Assembly: GCF_900090235.1 (NCBI RefSeq)
Contig: NZ_LT607750.1
Coordinates: forward strand, 5,819,001 to 5,883,000
Direction: 5' to 3'
Source of the DNA: Micromonospora echinaurantiaca
Lineage (GTDB): Bacteria > Actinomycetota > Actinomycetes > Mycobacteriales > Micromonosporaceae
Length of the DNA: 64,000 nt
Shown: piece after piece, positions 9,137 to 19,931 of the stretch
Numbering within the stretch: position 1 is the first letter of the stretch
Layout of the letters: each line of letters starts with the position of its first letter
The notes under the pieces: generated by a model
Told to the model about the DNA's origin: nothing
The model's database searches: none
Seen by the model: the letters and a program-made list of their open reading frames with translations, nothing else
Program-made: the position numbers and the translations under genes

Positions 9137-9172
9137 AAACGGGGCGGACCGCGTCAGCGGCCCGCCCCGTTT
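9137..9172. terminator. bidirectional terminator between small ORF and groEL
   Basis: An 11-bp stem (AAACGGGGCGG with CCGCCCCGTTT) continues inward through one mismatch into a 4-bp stem with loop GTCA. A-rich and T-rich flanks allow it to act in both directions, between the convergent 8885-9130 gene and groEL. Confidence 0.85.
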
Positions 9173-9188
9173 CCGGTCGGAACTGGAC

Positions 9189-12387
<3,199 letters not shown>

Positions 12388-12432
12388 GAACCCTCCTCAG
12401 CGACAGCTGGAACGGCTCACGATCTTTCCTGG

Positions 12433-12450
12433 TGCGGTGGTCGCACCGCA
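12433..12450 (-). terminator. possible terminator after the cold-shock gene
   Basis: TGCGGTG and CACCGCA pair around the loop GTCG, 41 bases downstream of the cold-shock stop codon on the minus strand. The stem is short (7 bp) and lacks a U-tract, so it is a weak candidate. Confidence 0.4.
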
Positions 12451-12490
12451 GCCCCGCCGACCCGGCGCGTCGGAAAGTGGGGGCGCCGGA

Positions 12491-12694
12491 TCAGGCGATG
12501 ACGCGCACCCGCTCGGCCTGCGGCCCCTTCTGGCCCTGGGCGATCTCGAACTCGACCCGCTGGCCGTCGTCCAGCGCCTTGTAGCCGTCCATCTCGATCG
12601 CGGAGAAGTGGACGAAGACGTCCTGCCCGCCGTCGACGGCGATGAAGCCGTAGCCCTTTTCGGCGTTGAACCACTTCACGGTGCCCTGTGCCAC
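12491..12694 (-). CDS. cold-shock domain protein (CspA family)
   Basis: A 67-residue single cold-shock domain that binds single-stranded RNA and DNA. RNP1 (KGYGFIAV) and RNP2 (VFVHFSAI) are intact, and the protein starts [15 protein letters not shown] as in actinobacterial CspA/ScoF proteins. GTG 12694 is preceded by GAGGAAG. Such proteins act as RNA chaperones. About 220 bases separate its start from the divergent GNAT gene, leaving room for a structured leader. Confidence 0.95.
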   Translation of the reverse strand: MAQGTVKWFNAEKGYGFIAVDGGQDVFVHFSAIEMDGYKALDDGQRVEFEIAQGQKGPQAERVRVIA

Positions 12695-12913
12695 GGTGCA
12701 CTTCCTCACTCTGCGCGGCGTACCACAACCCGGAGGCCGGCACGCCGGCATCCCGGGGCCACCGTTCGGCGATCGGCGACGACCGCTGAAAGGGTGACCG
12801 AAATCGCACGCTACACGAGGCGTGACCACGGTGCACGACCACAAATCGGGCGTATTCCGTTTGATCGCCGGCTCGTCGGGATCGTCGTACGTCGTTGTGG
12901 TAGGCATGCGGGC

Positions 12914-13444
12914 ATGACCAGCGATCCGGGCGGGCCGGGCCGCCGGGTGGCGGAGGTCCGGCGGGTCCGGCCGCGGGACGCCGCCCGGATGCGGGCGCTG
13001 CGCCTGGAGATGCTCGCCGACGCGCCGCTGGCGTTCCTGGAGACCCTGGCCGACGCGGCGGCCCGGCCGCACGCCGAATTCGCCGCACGGGTCGCGTACA
13101 CCTCGACCGGCACCGACACCGCGCAGTTCGTGGCCGACCCCGGTGGCCGGTTCGTCGGGCACGCCGGGGGCACGACGATCCCGGCCGAGCCCGGCCTCAC
13201 CGTGATCTACGCGGTCTACGTGACCCCGACCTGGCGCGGCAGTGGACTGCTCGCCGAACTGGTCGAGGCGGTGGCGCAGTGGTCAAGGGCGTGCGGCCGG
13301 CCCGAGCTGATGCTGGAGGTGGTGGTCGGCAACGACCGCGCCTACCGGGCCTACCAGCGGCTGGGCTTCGTCGACACCGGCGTCCGGGTGCCCCACCCCA
13401 CCATCCCCGCCCTGACCGAACTCCAAATGCGCCGCCCCGCCTAA
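12914..13444 (+). CDS. GNAT family N-acetyltransferase
   Basis: A 176-residue single-domain acetyltransferase. [21 protein letters not shown] contains motif A, where WRGSGL binds the acetyl-CoA pyrophosphate. [17 protein letters not shown] is the usual C-terminal GNAT signature. The substrate cannot be told. ATG 12914 was chosen because it gives the normal family length; ATG 12905 is out of frame. It is followed by a repeat-containing intergenic region and then the convergent paaN gene. Confidence 0.85.
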   Translation: MTSDPGGPGRRVAEVRRVRPRDAARMRALRLEMLADAPLAFLETLADAAARPHAEFAARVAYTSTGTDTAQFVADPGGRFVGHAGGTTIPAEPGLTVIYAVYVTPTWRGSGLLAELVEAVAQWSRACGRPELMLEVVVGNDRAYRAYQRLGFVDTGVRVPHPTIPALTELQMRRPA

Positions 13445-13533
13445 CCCCGCTGACGGTAGACCCAACCCAAGGCAGCACCCCGAAAGATCAACACCCCCAG
13501 GGCGCAGGGTCCCGACGCAGGCCGACCCGGAAG

Positions 13534-13683
13534 GGTTTCCGGGGCAGTCCGCCCCGCGTCGGGATCAAGCCTGACCGCCCAGAGCGGGGCGGGCTGCCCC
13601 GGAAACCCCCAACCGCAACCCACGTGGCTGCCCCGGAAACCCCAACCGCAACCCAGGTGGCTGCCCCGGAAACCCCTCAACCT
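13534..13683. repeat. imperfect tandem repeat with upstream inverted copy
   Basis: Units of 34 and 33 bases (13592-13625 and 13626-13658) start GGCTGCCCCGGAAACCCC and continue AACCGCAACCCA; a third, truncated unit begins at 13659. GGTTTCCGGGGCAG at 13534-13547 is the inverse of the unit core, so several alternative hairpins can form between the convergent GNAT and paaN genes. It probably acts as a terminator or is a small expanded repeat. The unit is too short and there are too few copies for a CRISPR. Confidence 0.75.
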
Positions 13684-15356
13684 CAGGAATGCCGACGAGA
13701 CTGCACGATCCGGAACCGGTTAGCCACGTAAGCCCCGTCCGTCAGCGCCGCGTTCGCCGCCGGGTTGGCGCCGCTGCCGTGGAAGTCGGAGAAGGCCGCC
13801 GACTGGTTCACGAACACCCCGCCGGTCAGGTTGCAGGACAGGTGCACCCCGACCTCGATGGCCGCCGCCTCGGCGGCGTCCAGCACCGCCTCGTCGGTGG
13901 AGTAGACGCCGGCGGTGAGCGCGCCCTTCTCGCCGACGGTCTTCCGCATGATCTCCAGGCTGTGCGCTGTCGAGTCGGTGGGGATGACGAACGAGATCGG
14001 CCCGAACCACTCCCGGCCGTAGGTCGCGGTGTCGTCCGCGCCGACCTTGACCACCGTCGGGGTGCGGACCACCGCGCCGGGGAAGGCCGGGTGCTCGACG
14101 GTACGCGACTCCAGCACCGGCTCACCGACCTTGGTCACCTCGTCCAGCCGTTCCAGCACGCCGTCGTTGACGACCGCCCCGGTCAGCTCCACCCCGCGGG
14201 CCGGGTCGGCGGTGAGCTTGCCGACCGCGGCGGCGATCCCGCCGGCCACCTCGTCGAAGCTCTTGTGCCCCTGGTCGGTCTCGATGCCGCCGGCGGGGAT
14301 CAGGATGTTCTGCGAGGTGGTGCACATCTGGCCGCTGTAGAGGGTCAGCGTGAAGCCGAGGTTGCGGCACATCCCGGCGAAGTCGTCGGTGGAGTCGATG
14401 ACCACCGTGTTCAGGCCGGCCTTCTCGGTGTAGACAGCGGCCTGCCGGGCGTTGGCCTCCAGCCAGTCGCCGTACTCGGTGGAGCCGGTGAAGTCGACGA
14501 TCTTCACGGCCGGGTGCAGGGCCAGTGTCGAGGCGAGCTTCTCGCCCGGGGCCTCGGCGGCCAGCAGCACCAGGTTGGGGTCGAAGCCGGCCTCGGCGAG
14601 CACCTCGCGGGCGTACCTGATGGTGATCGCGAGCGGCAGGACGGCGCGGGGGTGCGGCTTGACGATCACCGGGTTGCCGGTGACCAGGGAGGCGAACAGC
14701 CCCGGGTAGGAGTTCCAGGTCGGGAAGGTGTTGCAGCCGATGACCAGGCTCACTCCGCGGGGCACCACGTGGAAGGTCTTGGTCATCCGCAGCGGGTCGC
14801 CCTTGCCGGCCGCCTTCTCCCAGCCGGCCGTCCCCGGGTGCCGGGTCATCTCCGCGTACGCGTAGGCGAGCGCCTCCAGCGCCCGGTCCAGGGCGTGCGC
14901 GCCGCCGGCCTGGAAGGCCATCACGAACGCCTGCCCGCTGGTGAACTGCACAGCGTTGGCCAGCTCGAAGATGTGCTTGTGCAGCCGGTCGAGGATCTCC
15001 AGGCAGACGCCCACCCGGGCCCGCGGGCCGGCGTCGCGCCACGCGGGCAGCGCGGCGGTCGCGGCGGCGACCAGCTCGTCGGCGCCCGCGTGCGGGTAGC
15101 GGACGTCCAGCGGCACGCCGAACGGGCTGGTCTCGGTGGCGACCCGGTCGCCGGTGCCCGGCTGGTCGAGGGGGAAGTCGCCGCCCAGGTACGCCTCGAA
15201 GGCGGCCTTGCCGTCGGCGGCGGCGGTCTCGCCGTACACCCGGGGGCTGGGGGACTCGGGGTAGGCGGACCAGTACCCGCGCTCCGTGATCGCGGTCAGC
15301 GCCCGGTCGAGGGTGTCGGCGTGCCTGTCGTACAGGGGGTGCGGGGTCTCCGTCAT
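13683..15356 (-). CDS. paaN: phenylacetic acid degradation protein PaaN (aldehyde dehydrogenase family)
   Basis: A 557-residue NAD(P)-dependent aldehyde dehydrogenase-like enzyme. TFPTWNSYPGLFASLVTGNPVIVKPHP is the cofactor-binding stretch, VDFTGSTEYGDWLE the glycine-loop region, and SGQMCTTSQN holds the catalytic cysteine. The length and the N-terminal HPLYDRHADTLDRALTAI match PaaN, associated with ring-cleavage aldehyde oxidation in phenylacetate catabolism. No other paa gene is nearby, so its pathway partners must be elsewhere. ATG 15356 is favoured; ATG 15365 and 15368 lie just upstream. A 7-bp inverted repeat sits before the start. Confidence 0.88.
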   Translation of the reverse strand: MTETPHPLYDRHADTLDRALTAITERGYWSAYPESPSPRVYGETAAADGKAAFEAYLGGDFPLDQPGTGDRVATETSPFGVPLDVRYPHAGADELVAAATAALPAWRDAGPRARVGVCLEILDRLHKHIFELANAVQFTSGQAFVMAFQAGGAHALDRALEALAYAYAEMTRHPGTAGWEKAAGKGDPLRMTKTFHVVPRGVSLVIGCNTFPTWNSYPGLFASLVTGNPVIVKPHPRAVLPLAITIRYAREVLAEAGFDPNLVLLAAEAPGEKLASTLALHPAVKIVDFTGSTEYGDWLEANARQAAVYTEKAGLNTVVIDSTDDFAGMCRNLGFTLTLYSGQMCTTSQNILIPAGGIETDQGHKSFDEVAGGIAAAVGKLTADPARGVELTGAVVNDGVLERLDEVTKVGEPVLESRTVEHPAFPGAVVRTPTVVKVGADDTATYGREWFGPISFVIPTDSTAHSLEIMRKTVGEKGALTAGVYSTDEAVLDAAEAAAIEVGVHLSCNLTGGVFVNQSAAFSDFHGSGANPAANAALTDGAYVANRFRIVQSRRHS

Positions 15357-15375
15357 GCCCGCCATCATGCAACAG

Positions 15376-15405
15376 GTGACACCAAAATCAGTAGGCCCGT
15401 GTCAC
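15376..15405 (-). promoter_or_regulatory. operator-like inverted repeat upstream of paaN
   Basis: GTGACAC and GTGTCAC, exact inverse copies 16 bases apart, lie 20-50 bases upstream of the paaN start. The arrangement suits a dimeric repressor such as a TetR-family regulator, but no regulator gene is adjacent. Confidence 0.45.
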
Positions 15406-15408
15406 AAC

Positions 15409-16428
15409 TCAGATCGTCAGCTGCCAGTCGGTCCAGCCGTCGACCGGGCGGAAGCCGAGCTGCTCGTTGATCCGCACCATGTGCGCGTTCTCGGCCGCGT
15501 TGAAGGTGTCGATCACGCGTACCGCCGGCTCGTGGGCCAGCAGGTGGCGCAGATTCTCGATCTTGGTGAGCAGGCCGAGCCGGTGACCGCGGTGCTCCGG
15601 GTCGACGATGGTGATCTGCTGGAACGCGTGCCAGTCGGCGGACGCGCCGACGTCGAGCAGCGTCCAGGCGACCAGCCGTCCGGACTCCTCGTGGCGTACC
15701 GCGGTGTGGTAGCGCCGCCGGCCGCGGGCGTCCAGCGCCCGTTCGGTGCCCCGGACCCGTTCGGCGTCCACCCGCTCCGCCTCCCAGTGCAGGTCGCCGG
15801 TGGGTGAGTCGGTCATCAGCCGGCCGTCCAGATAGGCGATGTCGGCGAGGTGCTCCTCCGGCGTCCCGCCGCGCCACTGGACCGTCCGGTAGCCCGTGGC
15901 GCCGCCCCGGGCCTCGGCGAGCAGCGCGTCCAGCCCCGCCTGGTCCAGCCGGGTGACGTCGAGCCGGCGCCGGACCTCGAGGAGCGCCGGGTGCGCGCCC
16001 AGCGCGGCGGCGAACGCCGCACCGGCCGCCGGGCGGGACGGGCCGCCGGGCAGCGCGGAGACCGCCATCCCGACCACCCGCTTGCGGCCCCGCCCGCGCA
16101 GCAGCCGTACGCCGTGCTCGTGCAACGCCCGGCCGACGCCACGCCGCCGATGGGCCGGGTGCACGATCAGGTCGGCGGTGGCGTTGTCGGTGTTGTCCAG
16201 TTCAGGCAGGTCGAGGGCGAGATAGCCGGCCGGTTCGCCGTCCAGCCGGGCCAGCGCCCAGAGCGCGGCGGTGCCCGGCATCGGGTGCCGGACGGCGGCC
16301 TCGAACCGGCGCCGGCAGAACGGCGGGAAGTCGGGCAGGTCGGCGTCGTTGGCCGCGGCGCCGACCCGGTAGGCCGCGTCGATCGCGGCCTGGTCGGTGG
16401 CCTCGATCGGCGCGATCGTGATGCTCAT
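15409..16428 (-). CDS. two-domain GNAT N-acetyltransferase
   Basis: A 339-residue protein with tandem GNAT domains. The N-terminal domain has ADLIVHPAHRRRGVGRALHEHG (acetyl-CoA loop RRRGVG). The C-terminal domain has TIVDPEHRGHRLGLLTKIENL and ends with NAAENAHMVRINEQLGFRPVDGW, the usual closing GNAT signature. The layout is typical of actinobacterial two-domain GNATs of unknown substrate. ATG 16428 gives a normal N-terminus directly before the first strand. It starts 53 bases downstream of paaN in the opposite-end sense, on the same strand upstream of it. Confidence 0.82.
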   Translation of the reverse strand: MSITIAPIEATDQAAIDAAYRVGAAANDADLPDFPPFCRRRFEAAVRHPMPGTAALWALARLDGEPAGYLALDLPELDNTDNATADLIVHPAHRRRGVGRALHEHGVRLLRGRGRKRVVGMAVSALPGGPSRPAAGAAFAAALGAHPALLEVRRRLDVTRLDQAGLDALLAEARGGATGYRTVQWRGGTPEEHLADIAYLDGRLMTDSPTGDLHWEAERVDAERVRGTERALDARGRRRYHTAVRHEESGRLVAWTLLDVGASADWHAFQQITIVDPEHRGHRLGLLTKIENLRHLLAHEPAVRVIDTFNAAENAHMVRINEQLGFRPVDGWTDWQLTI

Positions 16429-16453
16429 GCAGCGAGGGTGCGCCCCGGAACGA

Positions 16454-16486
16454 CGATCGGGCCAGCGAATTTCGCCGGCCCGATCG
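16454..16486. terminator. strong hairpin upstream of the GNAT gene
   Basis: CGATCGGGCC and GGCCCGATCG form a perfect 10-bp stem with a 13-base loop that can pair further. It lies 26 bases upstream of the GNAT start at 16428. It could stop leftward transcription from thrC or act as a leader structure. Confidence 0.55.
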
Positions 16487-16737
16487 GAGGTTGGTCGGGA
16501 GGGACGCTCGCACAACGCCGCCGGCGTTGGGTCGTAAGGACTCGCAAGTCTTTCGGCGATACGCCCTCCCGCACGGAGCATCTTGCGCCGTCCGGTTCCT
16601 ACCGTCAAGTCCTCGACGGCGGGTTTTCCGCACCCAGAGCGAAAAGCCCGTTACCCGGCGGATCGGCCGCATCCCCCGTCCGGGTGATCCGGGACCTCCG
16701 GCGAGCGGTCGGGAGCCCGCTCGGTTGGTTCACGCCG
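16487..16737. other. non-coding stretch, nothing recognised
   Basis: About 250 bases between the two hairpins. No convincing gene, RNA or repeat was seen; open frames here lack ribosome sites and recognisable protein sequence. Base composition is slightly less G+C-rich than the flanks. Confidence 0.5.
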
Positions 16738-16791
16738 TGTCCCGGAAATCGCGGTATCCGACCGGGCCGGACCACCGCGACTTCCGGGACA
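16738..16791. terminator. long hairpin downstream of thrC
   Basis: TGTCCCGGAAATCGCGGT (16738-16755) and ACCGCGACTTCCGGGACA (16774-16791) pair over 18 bp with one mismatch around an 18-base loop. It lies about 125 bases past the thrC stop codon on the minus strand and is a good candidate terminator or processed stem. Confidence 0.65.
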
Positions 16792-16916
16792 TCGTGTCGA
16801 TCTTGCTGCCCGCCCCGCCGCCGGTCGAGGCGGGAGAGTCAGTTGAGCAGGCTCGCGTCACCGGACGGCGCGGGACAGCCCGTGATCTTGCTGTCAGCCC
16901 CGCCGCGCCGGGCGAG

Positions 16917-18203
16917 TCAGCCGAGCAGGCCGGCGTCGCGGGCGGCGCGCAGCGACGGCTTGATCCGGTGGGTCGGGCCGACCTGGCCGGCCACCGCGTC
17001 GAGGGTCTTGAGCCCCTCGCCGGTGTTGAACACCACGGTCTCCGCGGCCGGGTCGAGCCGGCCCGACTCGACCAGCTTGCGCAGCACCGCCACCGTCACT
17101 CCGCCGGCGGTCTCGGCGAACACCCCGGTGGTCCGGGCGAGCAGCCGGATGCCGGCGCGAATCTCGTCGTCGTCGACGTACTCCATCCAGCCGCCGGTAC
17201 GCCGCACCGCCTCCAGCGCGTAGAGGCCGGCGGCCGGGTCACCGATGTTCAGCGACTTGGCGATGCCGGTCGGCTTGACCGGAGTGATGGTGTCGGTGCC
17301 GGCGTGCAGCGCGGTGGCGATCGGGTTGCAGCCGGCCGACTGGGCGCCGAACACCTTCCAGCCGCCGGCCGGGGCCTCGACCAGGCCGATCTCGACCAGT
17401 TCGGCGAACGCCTTGTCGATCTTGGTGAGCAGCTCGCCGCTGGCCATCGGGATCACCACCTGGGCGGGGATCCGCCAGCCGAGCTGCTCGGCCACCTCGT
17501 AGCCGAGCGTCTTGGAACCCTCGGCGTAGTAGGGGCGCACGTTCACGTTGACGAACGCGGTGTCCTCGAACTCGTCGGTCTCCACCAGCTCCCCGCAGAG
17601 CCGGTTCACGTCGTCGTACGAGCCGTCGATGGCGACCAGGTCGCCACCGTAGACGGCGGTGGTGACCACCTTGCCCTGCTCCAGGTCGCTGGGAATGAAG
17701 ACCACCGACGGCGCGCCGACCCGGGCCGCGTGCGCGGCGACCGAGTTGGCCAGGTTGCCGGTCGAGGCGCAGGCGAACCGGCTGAACCCGAGCGCCCGGG
17801 CGGCGGTCAGCGCCACCGACACCACCCGGTCCTTGAACGAGTGGGTCGGGTTGGCGCTGTCGTCCTTGACCCACAGCGGCGCGGTGATGCCCAGCTCGGC
17901 GGCGAGGTGCGGGGCGGCGACCAGCGGGGTGAGCCCCGGGTCGAGGGTCACCCGGGTCGCCGGGTCCTGGCCGGCGGGCAGCAGGGCCGCGTACCGCCAG
18001 AGGTTGGCCGGGCCGGCCTCGATCTGCTCGCGGGTGACCTTGGCCAGCTCGGCGGTGTCGTAGTCGACCTCCAGCGGGCCGAAGCAGTCGTAACAGGCGT
18101 GCTGGGCGGCGAGCGGGTAGCGGGCCGAGCAGGCGCGGCAGACCAGGGCGCGGGCCGGGCTGGCGGAGGTGTCGATGCCGGAGGCGGCGAGCGTCGACGT
18201 CAT
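16917..18203 (-). CDS. thrC: threonine synthase (zinc-ribbon type)
   Basis: A 428-residue PLP enzyme that converts O-phosphohomoserine to threonine. An N-terminal zinc ribbon (C22, C25, C37, C40) precedes the fold-type-II catalytic domain, where THSFKDR carries the PLP lysine K124 and ASTGNLANSVAAHAA binds the cofactor phosphate. ATG 18203 is chosen because the ribosome site AGAGGA lies just upstream; ATG 18221 is in frame but falls inside the riboswitch stem. The gene stands alone, without hom or thrB. Its leader is a SAM-I riboswitch, unusual for a threonine gene. Paralogues with other specificity (such as cysteate synthase-like) are possible. Confidence 0.9.
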   Translation of the reverse strand: MTSTLAASGIDTSASPARALVCRACSARYPLAAQHACYDCFGPLEVDYDTAELAKVTREQIEAGPANLWRYAALLPAGQDPATRVTLDPGLTPLVAAPHLAAELGITAPLWVKDDSANPTHSFKDRVVSVALTAARALGFSRFACASTGNLANSVAAHAARVGAPSVVFIPSDLEQGKVVTTAVYGGDLVAIDGSYDDVNRLCGELVETDEFEDTAFVNVNVRPYYAEGSKTLGYEVAEQLGWRIPAQVVIPMASGELLTKIDKAFAELVEIGLVEAPAGGWKVFGAQSAGCNPIATALHAGTDTITPVKPTGIAKSLNIGDPAAGLYALEAVRRTGGWMEYVDDDEIRAGIRLLARTTGVFAETAGGVTVAVLRKLVESGRLDPAAETVVFNTGEGLKTLDAVAGQVGPTHRIKPSLRAARDAGLLG

Positions 18204-18214
18204 GTCGAGGAGTC

Positions 18215-18350
18215 CTCTCATCTTTCCCCGCATCGCACTCTGCGGCGGGGACGGAATTGGCACCTGCCCCGCCGGTCGCTCAGCGGTGAGCGCGCGGGGT
18301 GGTTGCCGGGGCGTCGTCGGGCCGTATCCCTCAGCCCCTCTGGATGAGGT
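18215..18350 (-). ncRNA. SAM-I (S-box) riboswitch in the thrC leader
   Basis: Read on the minus strand from 18350, all S-box landmarks appear in order: CTCATC of P1, the kink-turn GAGGGGCTGAGGGA, GGCCC, CCCCGGCAACC, GGTGCCAATTCC, and closing AAAGATGAG. P1 pairs 18348-18343 with 18222-18217. The thrC ribosome site starts at the last bases of the P1 3' strand, so ligand-stabilised P1 probably hides it and blocks translation. No classic U-tract terminator is visible. The family call follows from consensus matching by eye. Confidence 0.9.
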
Positions 18351-18425
18351 ATGCAGTTGTGCCGCCGAGTCTATGCACTCTCCCCCGCGTACCTCTGCCG
18401 GGTTCCCACGGTGTGAGCGGGCCCG

Positions 18426-19406
18426 CTACCGGCCGACCACGGCGACCGGGTCGACCACCGCCACCGGGTCGGCGACGGCCACCGCCTCGGCGTGGCTGGT
18501 CCGGCGAGGCCGGGTGGCGCGGCGCGGACGGGTGACCAGGTTGGCGGCGACCAGGGCGGCGATGGTGAGCGCCACGCCGACCAGTTCCACCGCGCCGGGC
18601 TGGTAGCCGCGGGCGATCTGCACCGCGAACGTGGTCACCGGCACCAGGTTCATGAACAGCGCCGCGTTGGCCGCGCCGAGCCGCTGCACGCCGGTGTTCC
18701 AGGCCAGCACCGCGACCACCGCGGCCACGATGACGGCGTACGCCAGCTGCGGGGCGACCGCGACGAGGTCGGCGGCGGCCGGCGCGTGCTGCCAGCCGAC
18801 CAGGTCGGCCAGCACGCTCGCGGCCAGCATGGCGAGGGTGCCGGCGAGCGAGGTGAGCGTGGTGTAGCGCAGCGGCGACCAGTCGCCGAACCGGCTCCCG
18901 CCGTGCGTGTAGACCGCCCAGCCGAGCACCGCTCCGGTCGTCAACAGCGCGCCCACGCCGAACTCGCCCAGACCGTCCAGCCGGCCGCGGGTGAGCACCA
19001 GACCGATGCCGACCAGCGCCACCAGGGAGAGCGCGAAGAGCGCCGGGCGCGGGCGTACGCCGTCGCGCGCCCAGCGGACCAGCTGGGTGACCAGCGGGAT
19101 GGTGGCGGCAAAGAGCGCGATCTGCTGCGGGGCGGCCTGCCCGAGCGCCAGGTTGATCAGCAGGTTGAAGCCGGCGAACCCGAGGACGCCGAGCGCCACG
19201 AGCTCGGTGGCTCGGCCGGCGGGCCGCAGTGCGCCGCCGCCCTCCCGGAACAGCAGCAGGGCGACCAGGATCGCGGTGGCCAGGACGTACCGGGCGGTGG
19301 TCAGGTTGAGCGCGTCGACCCGGACCAGCGCGCTGGCCAGGACGGGGAACATCACCCCCCAGCTCAGCACGGCGAGCAGGGGGAAGGCGGCGGCCCGAGA
19401 GCGCAT
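18426..19406 (-). CDS. DMT-superfamily (EamA) exporter
   Basis: A 326-residue protein with about ten hydrophobic segments in two EamA repeats: LLAVLSWGVMFPVLASALV near the start and GALLTTGAVLGWAVYTHGG opening the second half. Members export amino acids, purines or drugs by proton exchange. The C-terminal tail is charged, then has the repeat DPVAVVDPVAVV. ATG 19406 follows AGGAG by 6 bases; TTG 19412 is less likely. Divergence from an ArsR regulator with shared operators suggests that this regulator controls the exporter. Confidence 0.85.
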   Translation of the reverse strand: MRSRAAAFPLLAVLSWGVMFPVLASALVRVDALNLTTARYVLATAILVALLLFREGGGALRPAGRATELVALGVLGFAGFNLLINLALGQAAPQQIALFAATIPLVTQLVRWARDGVRPRPALFALSLVALVGIGLVLTRGRLDGLGEFGVGALLTTGAVLGWAVYTHGGSRFGDWSPLRYTTLTSLAGTLAMLAASVLADLVGWQHAPAAADLVAVAPQLAYAVIVAAVVAVLAWNTGVQRLGAANAALFMNLVPVTTFAVQIARGYQPGAVELVGVALTIAALVAANLVTRPRRATRPRRTSHAEAVAVADPVAVVDPVAVVGR

Positions 19407-19419
19407 CCACAACTCCTAT

Positions 19420-19437
19420 GTTCGAGTATCTTCGAAC
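19420..19437. promoter_or_regulatory. ArsR-type operator, exporter side
   Basis: GTTCGA and TCGAAC are separated by 6 bases, 14 bases upstream of the exporter start. They share the TCGAAC half-site with the palindrome at 19460-19481. Confidence 0.6.
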
Positions 19438-19459
19438 CAACGCCCCCGACCCTAGGAGG

Positions 19460-19481
19460 TTGTTCGACGAATGTCGAACAA
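19460..19481. promoter_or_regulatory. ArsR-type operator, regulator side
   Basis: TTGTTCGAC-GAAT-GTCGAACAA is a perfect 9-bp inverted repeat. It covers the -35/spacer region of the regulator's own promoter, so binding should repress it. Confidence 0.75.
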
Positions 19482-19485
19482 GGGT

Positions 19486-19497
19486 TACACTGGTCAC
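19486..19497 (+). promoter_or_regulatory. leaderless -10 element of the ArsR gene
   Basis: TACACT (19486-19491) ends 6 bases before ATG 19498. This favours ATG 19498 over the earlier in-frame ATG 19471, which lies inside the operator. Confidence 0.6.
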
Positions 19498-19824
19498 ATG
19501 GAGCTGCACGAGCCCGAGTTGCGCGACGTGCCGGTCACCGCCGTGCTGGCCGCGTTGGCCGACGATGTCCGGCTCCAGATCGTCCGCGCGCTCGCCGAGG
19601 GCGGCGGCGAGTACGCCTGCGGCACCTTCGAGTTCGGCGTCTCCAAGGCCACCCGCAGCCACCACCTCAAGGTGCTCCGCGAGGCCGGACTCACCCGCAC
19701 CCGGGTCGCCGGCACCAGCCGCTTCGTCCGGCTGCGCCGCGAGGAGCTGGACCGCCTCTACCCCGGCCTGCTGGACGCGGTCCTCACCGCCCCGACCCTC
19801 ATCACCCCGCCACCCCGCGACTGA
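19498..19824 (+). CDS. ArsR/SmtB-family transcriptional regulator
   Basis: A 108-residue winged-helix repressor. VTAVLAALADDVRLQIVRALAEG opens the fold and SKATRSHHLKVLREAGLTRTR is the recognition helix, with TRVAGTSRFVRLRREELDRLYPGL as the wing and dimer helix. The classical ELCVCDL metal site is absent; one Cys (YACGTF) sits at the equivalent place, so it may sense something other than arsenite. It probably autorepresses and controls the divergent exporter through the two TCGAAC palindromes. Confidence 0.9.
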   Translation: MELHEPELRDVPVTAVLAALADDVRLQIVRALAEGGGEYACGTFEFGVSKATRSHHLKVLREAGLTRTRVAGTSRFVRLRREELDRLYPGLLDAVLTAPTLITPPPRD

Positions 19825-19883
19825 GCGCCCGCCTCGCGGCCCTGTCGAGCTGCCCCGCCCGCGGGATGCCCCCTCGATCCGTT

Positions 19884-19931
19884 CTTTGGGTGCAGCTGTT
19901 GTCGTCATGGCAACCACAACTGCACCCAAAG
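19884..19931 (+). terminator. long hairpin after the ArsR gene
   Basis: CTTTGGGTGCAGCTGTTGT and ACCACAACTGCACCCAAAG pair over 19 bases with two mismatches around a 10-base loop, 59 bases past the ArsR stop. Its terminal CTTTGG recalls the 90-bp elements at 40134 and 60844, but the rest differs. The other part of the 19825-20169 interval shows nothing recognisable. Confidence 0.65.

Noticed and set aside
13592..13683. Possible CRISPR array
   Set aside because: The units are contiguous with no spacers, only two to three copies, and no cas gene is nearby.
16487..16737. Small gene between GNAT and thrC
   Set aside because: The frames lack ribosome sites and show no protein-like composition or family resemblance.
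19471..19497. Upstream ATG as ArsR start
   Set aside because: It falls inside the operator palindrome; the -10 hexamer lies after it and points to ATG 19498.
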